DNA from: Empedobacter falsenii
Lineage (GTDB): Bacteria > Bacteroidota > Bacteroidia > Flavobacteriales > Weeksellaceae
NCBI RefSeq assembly: GCF_013488205.1
Contig: NZ_CP040908.1
Coordinates: 2,544,001 to 2,608,000 of the forward strand
Length of the DNA stretch: 64,000 nucleotides
Direction: 5' to 3'
Shown here: positions 44,301-51,254 of the stretch, in pieces
How the letters are laid out: every line of letters starts with the position of its first letter
Position numbering within the stretch: position 1 is the stretch's first letter
Notes under the pieces: generated by a model
Told to the model about the DNA's origin: nothing
Databases searched by the model: none
The model's input: the letters and a program-made list of their open reading frames with translations, nothing else
Translations under genes and position numbers: made by a program

Positions 44301-45070
44301 TGACGAACTTGTTGGTAATAATTGAATGTTTTTTGAAGTGTTTCGTTAAATTTAGAATTAAATTGAACATCTGTAATCTCCGTCTCAAAAGTTGTATGAC
44401 GACAGTGATCAGACCAATATGTATCTAAAACTTTTAACTCAGTTTCGGTTGGATTACGATTAATCGATTTGAAATAGTCTTGAATAAAAACTAAATCATC
44501 CATCTCTAACGATAACCCAAATTGGTTGTAAATGTCTTGTAGTTTATTTTCGTCAGCAGAAATAAAACCTTCAATAATTGGAACTTCTGTCGCTTCTGGA
44601 TTAGCTGGAATTTCCATTTTAGAAAGATCTTTCTCGCGCGACTCAATTGGATTGATTAAGTAATCTTTTATTTTCTTTAAATCTTCTGCAGACAAATCAT
44701 CATTGAAAACATATAATAAACCAGATTTTACGGTTACATTTTCAACATTCATCAACACTAAACATTGTTCCGAAGAATCATCGCGTTGATTATATTGACC
44801 AGGTAAAAATTCGGTTGCAAAATAGTTTTTAGAATAAGGAATACTTTCGTTAACTGCGTCTTCTACGTATTTGAAAACAACGTCTGTCACAGGATCGACA
44901 AACACCTTATTTTGAACCTCTTGTAATTGGCTTTCTTCTATATTAAATAGATCATAAATAACAAAAACCTTGCACACAATTGTAGGTACAAGGTTTTTGA
45001 GTTCTATTGTAGTCTTCTGACTGATAACGTCAAAATTCGATTTCTTCTGAATGAAAAGTCTGTGGTTCAT
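41363..45070 (-). CDS. purL: Phosphoribosylformylglycinamidine synthase
   Basis: This converts FGAR to FGAM using glutamine and ATP. The 1235-residue single-chain protein has the N-terminal PurS-like region, the linker and synthetase domains (NPTETELKVLDTYWSDHCRHTTF, FKNETHNHPTEVEPFGGAST, GGATGRDGVGGASGSS) and a C-terminal class I glutaminase with GICNGFQAL (nucleophile Cys) and the catalytic His in PFSHGEGRFV. It is the first gene of the main purine operon and is preceded by a guanine-type riboswitch. A terminator-like hairpin lies within its first 40 codons. Confidence 0.98.
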   Translation of the reverse strand: MNHRLFIQKKSNFDVISQKTTIELKNLVPTIVCKVFVIYDLFNIEESQLQEVQNKVFVDPVTDVVFKYVEDAVNESIPYSKNYFATEFLPGQYNQRDDSSEQCLVLMNVENVTVKSGLLYVFNDDLSAEDLKKIKDYLINPIESREKDLSKMEIPANPEATEVPIIEGFISADENKLQDIYNQFGLSLEMDDLVFIQDYFKSINRNPTETELKVLDTYWSDHCRHTTFETEITDVQFNSKFNETLQKTFNYYQQVRQELGITKPIRLMDLATVMGKYLSRTGIVKNIDVSEEINACSIVVPIDVDGVEEEWLLQFKNETHNHPTEVEPFGGASTCVGGAIRDPLSGRSYVFQAMRITGAANPLEKIEDTLPGKLPQRKISKEAANGYSSYGNQIGLATTFVKEIYDEGYKAKRMEVGFVAGAVKKEYVRREEPVAGDRIILLGGATGRDGVGGASGSSKTHDGLKLDDLSAEVQKGNAIVERKIQRLFRNPDVLALIKKCNDFGAGGVSVAIGEIARGINVNLDLVPLKYAGLNGTELAISESQERMAVAVEAKDVETFIALAKEENLDATCVAEVTGDDTMTLVWKGTKIVELDRKFLDTNGVRKQAKIEVTDEEYTNPFENKAFNKEAFIEMMQELNHASQKGMVEMFDNNVGRSTILNAFGGQTMDTPEDVSVQKFPTDGFTNAVSIASFGYNPTISRWSNYHGAYFAVIDSMTKIVAAGGNYADIRLTFQEYFEKLRDEATRWGKPFAALLGTIEAQKQFGIPAIGGKDSMSGSYQDIDVPPTLISFAVAPSKAEKIVQGTLVEKNSKLSVFIPTLTEDYLIDETNTKAVFDFIGTINDDVKSMMTVKFGGIAETVANMAFGNEIGFEIKTDLDLGKYYPASIVIEHSEELNIPAEIAQNYHVVGQTNDSTSFNFNGEEINLIELKQQWKKTFNSLFPYKSTSETVVEEKDLKAEQICFAFADQKVENPKVFIPIFPGTNSEYDSAKAFRREGAIVSTLPFRNLTQQDVEESVDAFVNEINQANIFFVPGGFSAADEPDGSGKFIATVLRNEKIKNAIHNLLERDGLVLGICNGFQALIKSGLLPYGRIQDLEEDTPTLTFNEIGRHITQLAKVRVNKSHSPWLKGMEGQEYWIPFSHGEGRFVANEVELEKLIDKGQIATQFVDLDGKLAGKMPYNPNGSTFAVEGIVSPCGKVYGRMGHPERYEEGLFKNIPGNGYMNIFKNAVEYFRG
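44963..44998 (-). terminator. Terminator-like hairpin inside the purL 5' coding region
   Basis: On the minus strand AAAAACCTTG and CAAGGTTTTT form a 10-bp stem around a 16-base loop, ending in TTTTTGTTATTT. It covers about codons 25-36 of purL. The surrounding residues (LKNLVPTIVCKVFVIYDLFN) fit PurL, so it lies in coding sequence. It may work with the upstream riboswitch or be chance. Confidence 0.4.
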
Positions 45071-45091
45071 TGTATTGTTTGCTGTACTATT

Positions 45092-45118
45092 TGGTTTAAT
45101 GTGTTTAAACCATTTGTA
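45092..45118 (-). promoter_or_regulatory. Putative riboswitch expression platform
   Basis: The minus strand has TACAAATG at 45118-45111, identical to the 3' strand of the riboswitch P1 stem, overlapping a hairpin TGGTTTAA (45112-45105), loop ACACA, TTAAACCA (45099-45092). The free copy could pair with the 5' strand of P1 (CATTTGTA) when no ligand is bound and so disrupt the hairpin 22 bases before the purL start. Confidence 0.5.
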
Positions 45119-45188
45119 TCATCTACATCAACAAACAAACTATTTTCTAACAAGAGTGGTTCAAGACTCATTTTGTAGAAAAAAAATT

Positions 45189-45256
45189 CATTTGTAGTGG
45201 CAATTTTTTATGGTCTGCCGTAGAGACGCTCAACCTTATTATGAGCTATACAAATG
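45189..45256 (-). promoter_or_regulatory. Purine riboswitch aptamer, guanine type
   Basis: Minus-strand bases 45256-45189 fold as a purine riboswitch. P1 is CATTTGTA/TACAAATG. P2 is about GCTCA/TGAGC with loop 2 AATAAGG. The J2/3 core is GTCTCTAC, against the consensus GTTTCTAC; the ligand-contacting U47 and U51 are kept. P3 is GGCA/TGCC with loop 3 CCATAAA, matching the CCGTAAA loop and able to pair with loop 2. J3/1 is AC, so the specificity base (C74 in B. subtilis numbering) is C, which predicts guanine or hypoxanthine rather than adenine. J1/2 is one base shorter than in xpt. It precedes purL, fitting feedback control of purine synthesis. Confidence 0.88.
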
Positions 45257-45423
45257 TTGTAAACTTTAAAAACTAAATCACCTTTAAAAGTGAACTGCAA
45301 AATTAAACATTTTAATTAGTAAAATCAAATCTAAATCAACAATATTTTATTTAATTTTTTGGTTAAATATTTTTCTTAAAATTTAAGCATGATTATCAAT
45401 CAAATGTCCCTTTTTACAACAAA

Positions 45424-45455
45424 AAAAATCCTTATCAAAATTGATAAGGATTTTT
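45424..45455 (-). terminator. Terminator behind the small gene at 45468
   Basis: AAAAATCCTTATCAA and TTGATAAGGATTTTT form a 15-base perfect inverted repeat ending in T runs. It ends the minus-strand gene at 45468-45713 and insulates the riboswitch. Confidence 0.85.
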
Positions 45456-45467
45456 CGTTTTCCGTAA

Positions 45468-45713
45468 TTATCTTGTAATTGTCAAATCGTATTCGTTGTC
45501 TGATTCATCATATTTATATGATAATTTCATATTGAAATCTTGCATAAACTTTTTGCAAAACGTTTCTATATTTAATGAATCTGGAAAAGTAGCTTTGTTA
45601 ACTGTCATAAACAAAGTTGTCCAACTTGTATTGTCTTTAAAAATTGTAGAGAATCTTTTCTCCCAATATGTTAAAAACTTTTCTTCTTTTTCATTGATTA
45701 ATATCTCTTCCAT
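45468..45713 (-). CDS. Small hypothetical protein
   Basis: The 81-residue protein starts at the ATG at 45713 (MEEILINEKEEKFLTYWEKRF) and ends YDESDNEYDLTITR. It has no signal, membrane helix or motif that I recognise. The frame runs 7 codons further upstream to 45734, a less likely start. A plus-strand frame covers the same bases, but this one has the matching terminator. Confidence 0.55.
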   Translation of the reverse strand: MEEILINEKEEKFLTYWEKRFSTIFKDNTSWTTLFMTVNKATFPDSLNIETFCKKFMQDFNMKLSYKYDESDNEYDLTITR

Positions 45714-45905
45714 TATACCTACTTTATAAACCAATTACAAATTTACAACTATTTCTAATCAAAACCATTTTTTCACGAATTATTAACGTTTTCAGCTTCT
45801 ATCTTTCATTCAAGAATCGCAAACTTAAGATTCGCTTAAGATTCACTTTTCCATGTTAATAATCTATTAAATATCAAGACATTTGAACAATAATTCAAAA
45901 ACAAA

Positions 45906-47870
45906 ATGTTTACAAATAATTTAAAAGGACGTTACAGTATTTTACTATTTTTCAGTTCGTTATTTATTCTAATTTCATTTATTCTACGCCTAATTTTTGC
46001 GATTTGGGTAAAAAGCGATTTCGATTGGAATATCGGCTCGTTATTACACACTATTTTTTATGGATTAGTGTACGACATTAGTGTTGTAAGCTGTTTCACG
46101 TTATTCTTATCATTTTATTTTATAATTTTACCAAACAAATTCGTCAATTCTTTATTTGATCGAATTTTCGTGTATTTCGTTTATACATTGTATTTGGTAA
46201 TCATTTATTTTACATTTTTTGCCGAAGTTACATTTTGGGACGAATTCAAAAGTCGATTCAATTTTATTGCAGTCGATTATTTAATTTATACATACGAAGT
46301 TGTCAAAAACATTCAAGAATCATATCCATTACCTGTTTTAATTGGCGGAATTGTGTTGATTACAGGCTTGACAATTTTCGCAACAAAAAAAGGTTATTTC
46401 TTCTACAATACATTTCATAACAAACCAAAAACAAGTCAAAAAGTTGGCGTTTTTGTGTTCAATTTATTACTTGCGGTTGGTTCATTATTCCTTTTAAACA
46501 ACGATAGTAGTTCAACTTCTGAAAACCGATACAACAATGAAATTTCTAAAGCTGGAATCTTTTCATTCTTTTCAGCTTTCCGAAATAATCACTTAAAATA
46601 CGACGAACATTATAAATCTATTCCGATTGAAGATGCTTTTGCAGTAATGAAATCTGAATTGCAAGATTCGAAAACTGTTTTCGATCAACAATTCAAAAAT
46701 CCAATACGAAGAACAATTTTAGCAAGTAATCCGTCACAAGCAGAGCAAAAACCAAACGTGATTTTTGTATTGATGGAAAGTATGAGCGCTTCATTTTTGC
46801 AAGAGCAATTCAACGGAAAATCAATCACTCCAAACCTTAATGATATTGCAAATAACAGCATCTATTTTTCGAATATGTATGCCAACGGAACGCGTACAGT
46901 ACGCGGAATGGAAGCTGTTACATTATCAATTCCTCCTACTCCTGGAAACAGTATTGTGAAACGTGTTGATAATCAAAACTTATATACTATTTCGAACGTT
47001 TTCAAAGCAAAAGGTTATCACAATATGTTCTTTTATGGTGGCGATGGATATTTTGATAATATGAATGCGTTTTATGGTGGAAATGGTTTTGATATTTACG
47101 ATCGTGGTCGTGGTAGTGTTTTGAGTGATAAAATCAACACCAATCGTTTCAATATTAATGATGATGAAGTTACTTTTGAAAATGCTTGGGGAATTGCAGA
47201 CGATGATATTTACAGAAAAGTAATCAAAGTTGCCGATGAAAAATACAAAACAAAACAACCATTTTTTGCTTTCGTAATGTCTACTTCTAACCACAAACCT
47301 TATTCATACGAAGATGGAAAAATTGATATTCCGTCTGGAACTGGTCGTCCTGGTGCGGTGAAATATGCCGATTATGCGATTGGAGATTTAATTACAAAAG
47401 CGAAAACAAAACCTTGGTTCAGTAATACCGTTTTTGTATTTATTGCCGATCACTGTGCAAGTAGCGCGGGTAAAGATGCAATTGATGTAAAAAATCATCA
47501 CATTCCTGCATTTATCTATAATTTGAAATCGCATGCAAACGAAAATGTCACAAAAGAAGTTTCTCAAATTGATATTTTCCCAACGTTATTTTCGTTGTTT
47601 AATTGGAAGTATACATCTCAATTCTATGGAAAAGACATTTTCGATCCGCAATACAAATCGCGTTCTTTTGTTGGTACGTATATTAAATTAGGAATGAAAA
47701 AAGGAGAAGATGTTTCAATTTTATCCGATCAAAAGAAAATTAATCAATACAAATGGATTGATAAAAATTTAATTGATACAAAGGTTGATCCTATTTTCGA
47801 GCGTTCTATCATATCTAATTATCAAACAGCCGATTATTTATTTAGCAATCATTTATTAAATGAAAAATAA
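45906..47870 (+). CDS. LTA synthase-like phosphoglycerol transferase (sulfatase family)
   Basis: The 654-residue protein has five N-terminal transmembrane helices (about 10-185) and an extracytoplasmic sulfatase-fold domain (about 265-600). That domain shows VIFVLMESMSASF (metal ligand Glu), GTRTVRGMEA with the probable catalytic Thr, FYGGDGYFDNMNAFYGGNGFD and FIADHCASSAGK (Asp-His ligands). It is built like LtaS and OpgB: such enzymes move glycerophosphate from phosphatidylglycerol to a glycan or polymer and release diacylglycerol. In this Gram-negative the acceptor is unknown. Its end overlaps the lipid kinase gene by 11 bases. Confidence 0.88.
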   Translation: MFTNNLKGRYSILLFFSSLFILISFILRLIFAIWVKSDFDWNIGSLLHTIFYGLVYDISVVSCFTLFLSFYFIILPNKFVNSLFDRIFVYFVYTLYLVIIYFTFFAEVTFWDEFKSRFNFIAVDYLIYTYEVVKNIQESYPLPVLIGGIVLITGLTIFATKKGYFFYNTFHNKPKTSQKVGVFVFNLLLAVGSLFLLNNDSSSTSENRYNNEISKAGIFSFFSAFRNNHLKYDEHYKSIPIEDAFAVMKSELQDSKTVFDQQFKNPIRRTILASNPSQAEQKPNVIFVLMESMSASFLQEQFNGKSITPNLNDIANNSIYFSNMYANGTRTVRGMEAVTLSIPPTPGNSIVKRVDNQNLYTISNVFKAKGYHNMFFYGGDGYFDNMNAFYGGNGFDIYDRGRGSVLSDKINTNRFNINDDEVTFENAWGIADDDIYRKVIKVADEKYKTKQPFFAFVMSTSNHKPYSYEDGKIDIPSGTGRPGAVKYADYAIGDLITKAKTKPWFSNTVFVFIADHCASSAGKDAIDVKNHHIPAFIYNLKSHANENVTKEVSQIDIFPTLFSLFNWKYTSQFYGKDIFDPQYKSRSFVGTYIKLGMKKGEDVSILSDQKKINQYKWIDKNLIDTKVDPIFERSIISNYQTADYLFSNHLLNEK

Positions 47871-48747
47871 AATCATTTTTATCATCAATCCAATTGCTGG
47901 AAAGGGAAAAGGACGAATGATTGAAACTGAAATTCAAAGTTATTTTAGTCAGAAAAATATTGATTTCGAAACATTTTTGACTGAAAGTATTGGTCATGCA
48001 ACCGAAATTACGAATCAAGTTCTCACAAAAAATCCTGATATAATAGTAGCTTGTGGCGGCGACGGAACAATAAACGAAGTCGCTCAAGCTTTGGTTGGTA
48101 GCAATGTTGCTTTGGGAATTATTCCGATTGGCTCTGGAAATGGATTAGCTGCTAATTTGCATATTCCTAAATCTACTGAAAAAGCTTTTGAAATGATTCT
48201 GAATGCAAAAATCAATAAAATTGATGCAGGAAAAATCAACGAAAAATACTTTTTCAGCAATATGGGATTGGGAATTGATGCAGATGTGATTAACAATTAC
48301 GCACAAACCAAAACAAGAAACTTTTTGGGATATGTAACCGCCAGTACAAAAGCAATTTTCAACTTTCAACCGAAAAAATTTAGCATCGAATTAGACAACG
48401 AACATACATTAGATGATGATTTCTATTTTGTGTTCTGCTCCAACTCTAACGAAGCGGGTTACGGCATCTCATTTTCGCCCAATGCAAAATTAAATGATGG
48501 AAAATTAGACTTTCTTGCGGTAAAAAAGCTTAATTTTATCCAACAAATTCAGTTTTCGGCGAATGTTTTAGGAAAACGAATTGAAAAAATGAAGCAAGCA
48601 AAAGTATTGCAAGTTAATTCAGTAAAATTCAATTCCAAACAAACAAAAACCATTGCACAAGTTGATGGTGAAGCTGTTATTTTTAACCAAAATTCTATTG
48701 AAGTTTCGATTATCCCGAATGCTTTAAATGTTATTGTTCCAAATTAG
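47860..48747 (+). CDS. Diacylglycerol kinase-type lipid kinase (YegS/DgkB family)
   Basis: The 295-residue protein begins FIINPIAGKGKG and has GGDGTINEV at residues 66-74 and IPIGSGNGLA, the nucleotide-binding motifs of the DAGK catalytic domain, followed by the FSNMGLGIDADV segment. It phosphorylates a diacylglycerol-like lipid. Overlap with the LtaS-like gene suggests that it recycles the diacylglycerol released by that enzyme to phosphatidate, as DgkB does in Gram-positives. Sphingosine-type lipids are another possible substrate in Bacteroidota. Confidence 0.9.
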   Translation: MKNKIIFIINPIAGKGKGRMIETEIQSYFSQKNIDFETFLTESIGHATEITNQVLTKNPDIIVACGGDGTINEVAQALVGSNVALGIIPIGSGNGLAANLHIPKSTEKAFEMILNAKINKIDAGKINEKYFFSNMGLGIDADVINNYAQTKTRNFLGYVTASTKAIFNFQPKKFSIELDNEHTLDDDFYFVFCSNSNEAGYGISFSPNAKLNDGKLDFLAVKKLNFIQQIQFSANVLGKRIEKMKQAKVLQVNSVKFNSKQTKTIAQVDGEAVIFNQNSIEVSIIPNALNVIVPN

Positions 48748-48750
48748 AAA

Positions 48751-49434
48751 ATGAACAAACCAAAAGTTTTAATTGTTGAAGATGAATTGGGAATTGCCAA
48801 TTTTATGCTTCAAGGTTTAGAAGAAGAAAATTTATCGCCAACGCACTGTTTAAGCGGCGAAGATGCCTTAGTGAAAATAAATAACGAGAAATTTGATGTT
48901 ATTTTATTGGATTGGATGATGTTAAATATTTCTGGATTAGAAGTTTGTCAAACAACGCGATCTACTGAAAATCCAAATAAAAAAACGCCCATTATTTTCA
49001 TTACAGCGAAAGATACAGTTCAAGATACAATTGAAGGTTTGAATACTGGTGCAAATGATTACATCAAAAAACCATTTGATTTCAATGAATTAGTAGCACG
49101 AATCAACGTTTATCTTCGTCAAAATGAATCGAATAATCTTTTGAATTTCGGAAATATTTCATTAAATACAGAAACGCATCAAACTTTTTTAGACAATAAT
49201 TTAGTTGAATTAACACTAAAAGAATTTCAACTTTTAGCTTATCTTTTCAAGAATAAAAACCGAATTTGTACACGCAAAGAAATCATTGAAAACGTTTGGG
49301 ACATTCATTTTGAATATGATACAAGTGTGATTGATGTTTTTATTAATGCGATTCGTAAAAAATTGAATCTAAAAAAAGACGATCCGCGTTTGCATACTAT
49401 TCGTGGCGTTGGTTACATTTCGAAAGATGCTTAA
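48751..49434 (+). CDS. OmpR-family response regulator
   Basis: The 227-residue protein has a receiver domain with phospho-acceptor D54 in VILLDWMM, the T/K switch residues in FITAK and YIKKPF, and a winged-helix DNA-binding domain (LVELTLKEFQLLAYLF, RKKLNLKKDDPRLHTIRGVGY). It follows the lipid kinase by 3 bases and overlaps its kinase partner by 8 bases, so the four genes form one operon. It probably responds to an envelope signal. Confidence 0.95.
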   Translation: MNKPKVLIVEDELGIANFMLQGLEEENLSPTHCLSGEDALVKINNEKFDVILLDWMMLNISGLEVCQTTRSTENPNKKTPIIFITAKDTVQDTIEGLNTGANDYIKKPFDFNELVARINVYLRQNESNNLLNFGNISLNTETHQTFLDNNLVELTLKEFQLLAYLFKNKNRICTRKEIIENVWDIHFEYDTSVIDVFINAIRKKLNLKKDDPRLHTIRGVGYISKDA

Positions 49435-50821
49435 AAAATTTTCAGTAAAAAATAGAATTGCGCTTTTCTACAGTCTTACTTTTTCGGTTATTTTACTGAT
49501 TATATTTTATTTAATTTATTTTTCTGTAAACCGAGGTATCAACAAAACGATGTACGAAACGTTGGAGGAAGAAATCAATAGTCACGTTGATTATGTTTTA
49601 CACGAACCAACATTAGAGAACTTTGTTCAACCACGTGAATGGGAAGAAGTTGAACATACAGACATTGCACTGAATCCTGTTTTTATCTCGATTTATAATA
49701 AAAATTTCAAATTAATTGAGAGCTCTCCAAATATGGTGCAAAATCAATTGGATTGGAACAATGAAGAACCAGAAAATAAGCCTTTTTACGCTGAATACAA
49801 TTCAATTCAGTTATTAATTTCTCAAGCAAAATTGATTCATCACGGCGAAGTTGTGGGATATTTGGTCGTCGGCGTTTCAACAAAACACAATCAATTAGCG
49901 CTAGATTATTTGAAAACTGCCTTACTTATTATCTTTCCTATTTCGGTTTTATTGACGTTTCTTTTAGCTCGTTTTATTGCTGCTAAATCGATTAAACCTG
50001 TTTTCAATGTGATTCATACAGCGCAGTCTATCACAGAAAATAATCTTTCAGAACGTATTCAATTACCTAAAAATAAAGATGAATTATTTCAACTTTCAGC
50101 GACAATAAATTCACTGTTAGATCGATTAGAGTTTCAAATTTTAAAAGCTAAACAGTTTTCGGCTGACGCTTCACATGAACTTCGAACACCTTTAGCAATT
50201 ATAAAAGGAACATTGGAAATTTTGATTCGACGCGAACGTACGCCTGAACAATATAATGAAAAAATAGATTACACATTGAAACAAGTGAATCGTTTGGATC
50301 GTTTGGTGGAACAATTTTTATTGCTTTCTCGTGTCGAAAATAATAGTTTGGAGCTAAAAACTTCATTATTTGAACTAAAATCAGAAGTTTTAAAATCAAT
50401 TGAACGTTTTGATGTTTTGTTACAAGAAAAACAAATTTCTGTCGATACGGAACAACTTCAAGCTTATGAAATTGATAATTTCCAAGAATTTTTTGAGATT
50501 ATTATAGATAACATTTTATCAAATGCCATAAAATATTCGAACTTAAAAGGTCAAATCACAATTCTTTCTAACATCGAAAATGATTGCTATGAATTGATTT
50601 TTGAAGACAATGGAATTGGAATGAATCAAGAAGATTTAAAATTTGTTCAAGAACGATTTTTCCGAATTAAAAATGATTCAACACTCCATATTTCTGGTTC
50701 TGGATTAGGACTAAATATTGCAACACAATTAGCTAAAATGTCTGATATTAAAATGCGAATTGAGAGTAAGCAAAATATTGGAACTAAAATTATTTTAACG
50801 TTGAATATTGAAAATTTTTAA
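49427..50821 (+). CDS. Sensor histidine kinase
   Basis: The start at 49427 (MLKKFSVKNRIALFYSL) gives 464 residues with two transmembrane helices (about 12-33 and 162-184) around a periplasmic sensor, a HAMP linker, HisKA with H250 in SADASHELRTPL, and an ATPase domain with DNILSNAIKYS, EDNGIGM and GSGLGLNI. It is the partner of the OmpR-type regulator ahead of it. The ligand is unknown, though the operon implies regulation of glycerophosphate-type envelope modification. Confidence 0.95.
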   Translation: MLKKFSVKNRIALFYSLTFSVILLIIFYLIYFSVNRGINKTMYETLEEEINSHVDYVLHEPTLENFVQPREWEEVEHTDIALNPVFISIYNKNFKLIESSPNMVQNQLDWNNEEPENKPFYAEYNSIQLLISQAKLIHHGEVVGYLVVGVSTKHNQLALDYLKTALLIIFPISVLLTFLLARFIAAKSIKPVFNVIHTAQSITENNLSERIQLPKNKDELFQLSATINSLLDRLEFQILKAKQFSADASHELRTPLAIIKGTLEILIRRERTPEQYNEKIDYTLKQVNRLDRLVEQFLLLSRVENNSLELKTSLFELKSEVLKSIERFDVLLQEKQISVDTEQLQAYEIDNFQEFFEIIIDNILSNAIKYSNLKGQITILSNIENDCYELIFEDNGIGMNQEDLKFVQERFFRIKNDSTLHISGSGLGLNIATQLAKMSDIKMRIESKQNIGTKIILTLNIENF

Positions 50822-50850
50822 GTAACTTCAATTCATCTAAAAATATCAAA

Positions 50851-51057
50851 ATGAACCAACACGAATATACCAACGGAGAAATTACTATAATCTGGAAGCC
50901 TGAATTATGTCAACATGCAGGTATTTGCGTAAAACTACTTCCAAATGTATATAATCCGAAAGAAAAACCTTGGCTAAAACCAGAAAATGCAAGTAGTGAT
51001 GAACTTATCAAACAAGTTCACCAATGTCCTTCAGGCGCGTTGAGTATAAAGAAGTAA
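50851..51057 (+). CDS. [4Fe-4S] mono-cluster protein, YjdI type
   Basis: This 68-residue protein has the pattern ELCQHAGICVKLLPNVYN and QCPSGALSI of the YjdI/Fer4_19 family. Three cysteines (about residues 20, 26 and 59) are visible; the family binds one iron-sulfur cluster. Its role is unknown. It lies alone between the kinase gene and the ABC-F gene, on the same strand. Confidence 0.88.
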   Translation: MNQHEYTNGEITIIWKPELCQHAGICVKLLPNVYNPKEKPWLKPENASSDELIKQVHQCPSGALSIKK

Positions 51058-51199
51058 AATTTTATCAGTATTTAATGTTCCTATGTAGCTAATCTTTAGC
51101 TTCCCTCTGATTTCTTATTAATTAAATAAACTTCGTATATTCGCAGAATCAAAATTTAAGTAAGATACAATGTAAAAAATAATTTCTTTCAGACAAATC

Positions 51200-51235
51200 A
51201 GAACAACAACCTCAAAACGGTTGCTGTATTGTTTC
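51200..51235 (+). promoter_or_regulatory. Imperfect inverted repeat in the ABC-F leader
   Basis: AACAACAACC at 51202-51211 and GGTTGCTGTATTGTT at 51219-51233 can pair with a mismatch and a bulge around a short loop, 20 bases before the ABC-F start. A TATATTCG box at about 51137-51144 could be the promoter. A lone ATGTAA (51170-51175) precedes it. Leader structures often control antibiotic-resistance ABC-F genes, but no leader peptide is visible. Confidence 0.35.
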
Positions 51236-51254
51236 ACTTCTAAAGAAAGGAATT

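Noticed and set aside
45496-45729. Plus-strand 77-codon frame opposite the small gene at 45468
   Set aside because: The minus-strand frame ends just before a strong terminator on that strand and has a more ordinary composition.
46980-47294. Minus-strand frame of 104 codons inside the LTA-synthase-like gene
   Set aside because: It is an Ile/Asn-rich antisense shadow without protein features; the plus-strand gene has full domain motifs. The same holds for other antisense frames over purL, kdpA, kdpB and lon.
51170-51175. ATGTAA as a translated leader before the ABC-F gene
   Set aside because: A start-stop pair is expected by chance in AT-rich sequence; kept only as a remark in the leader finding.
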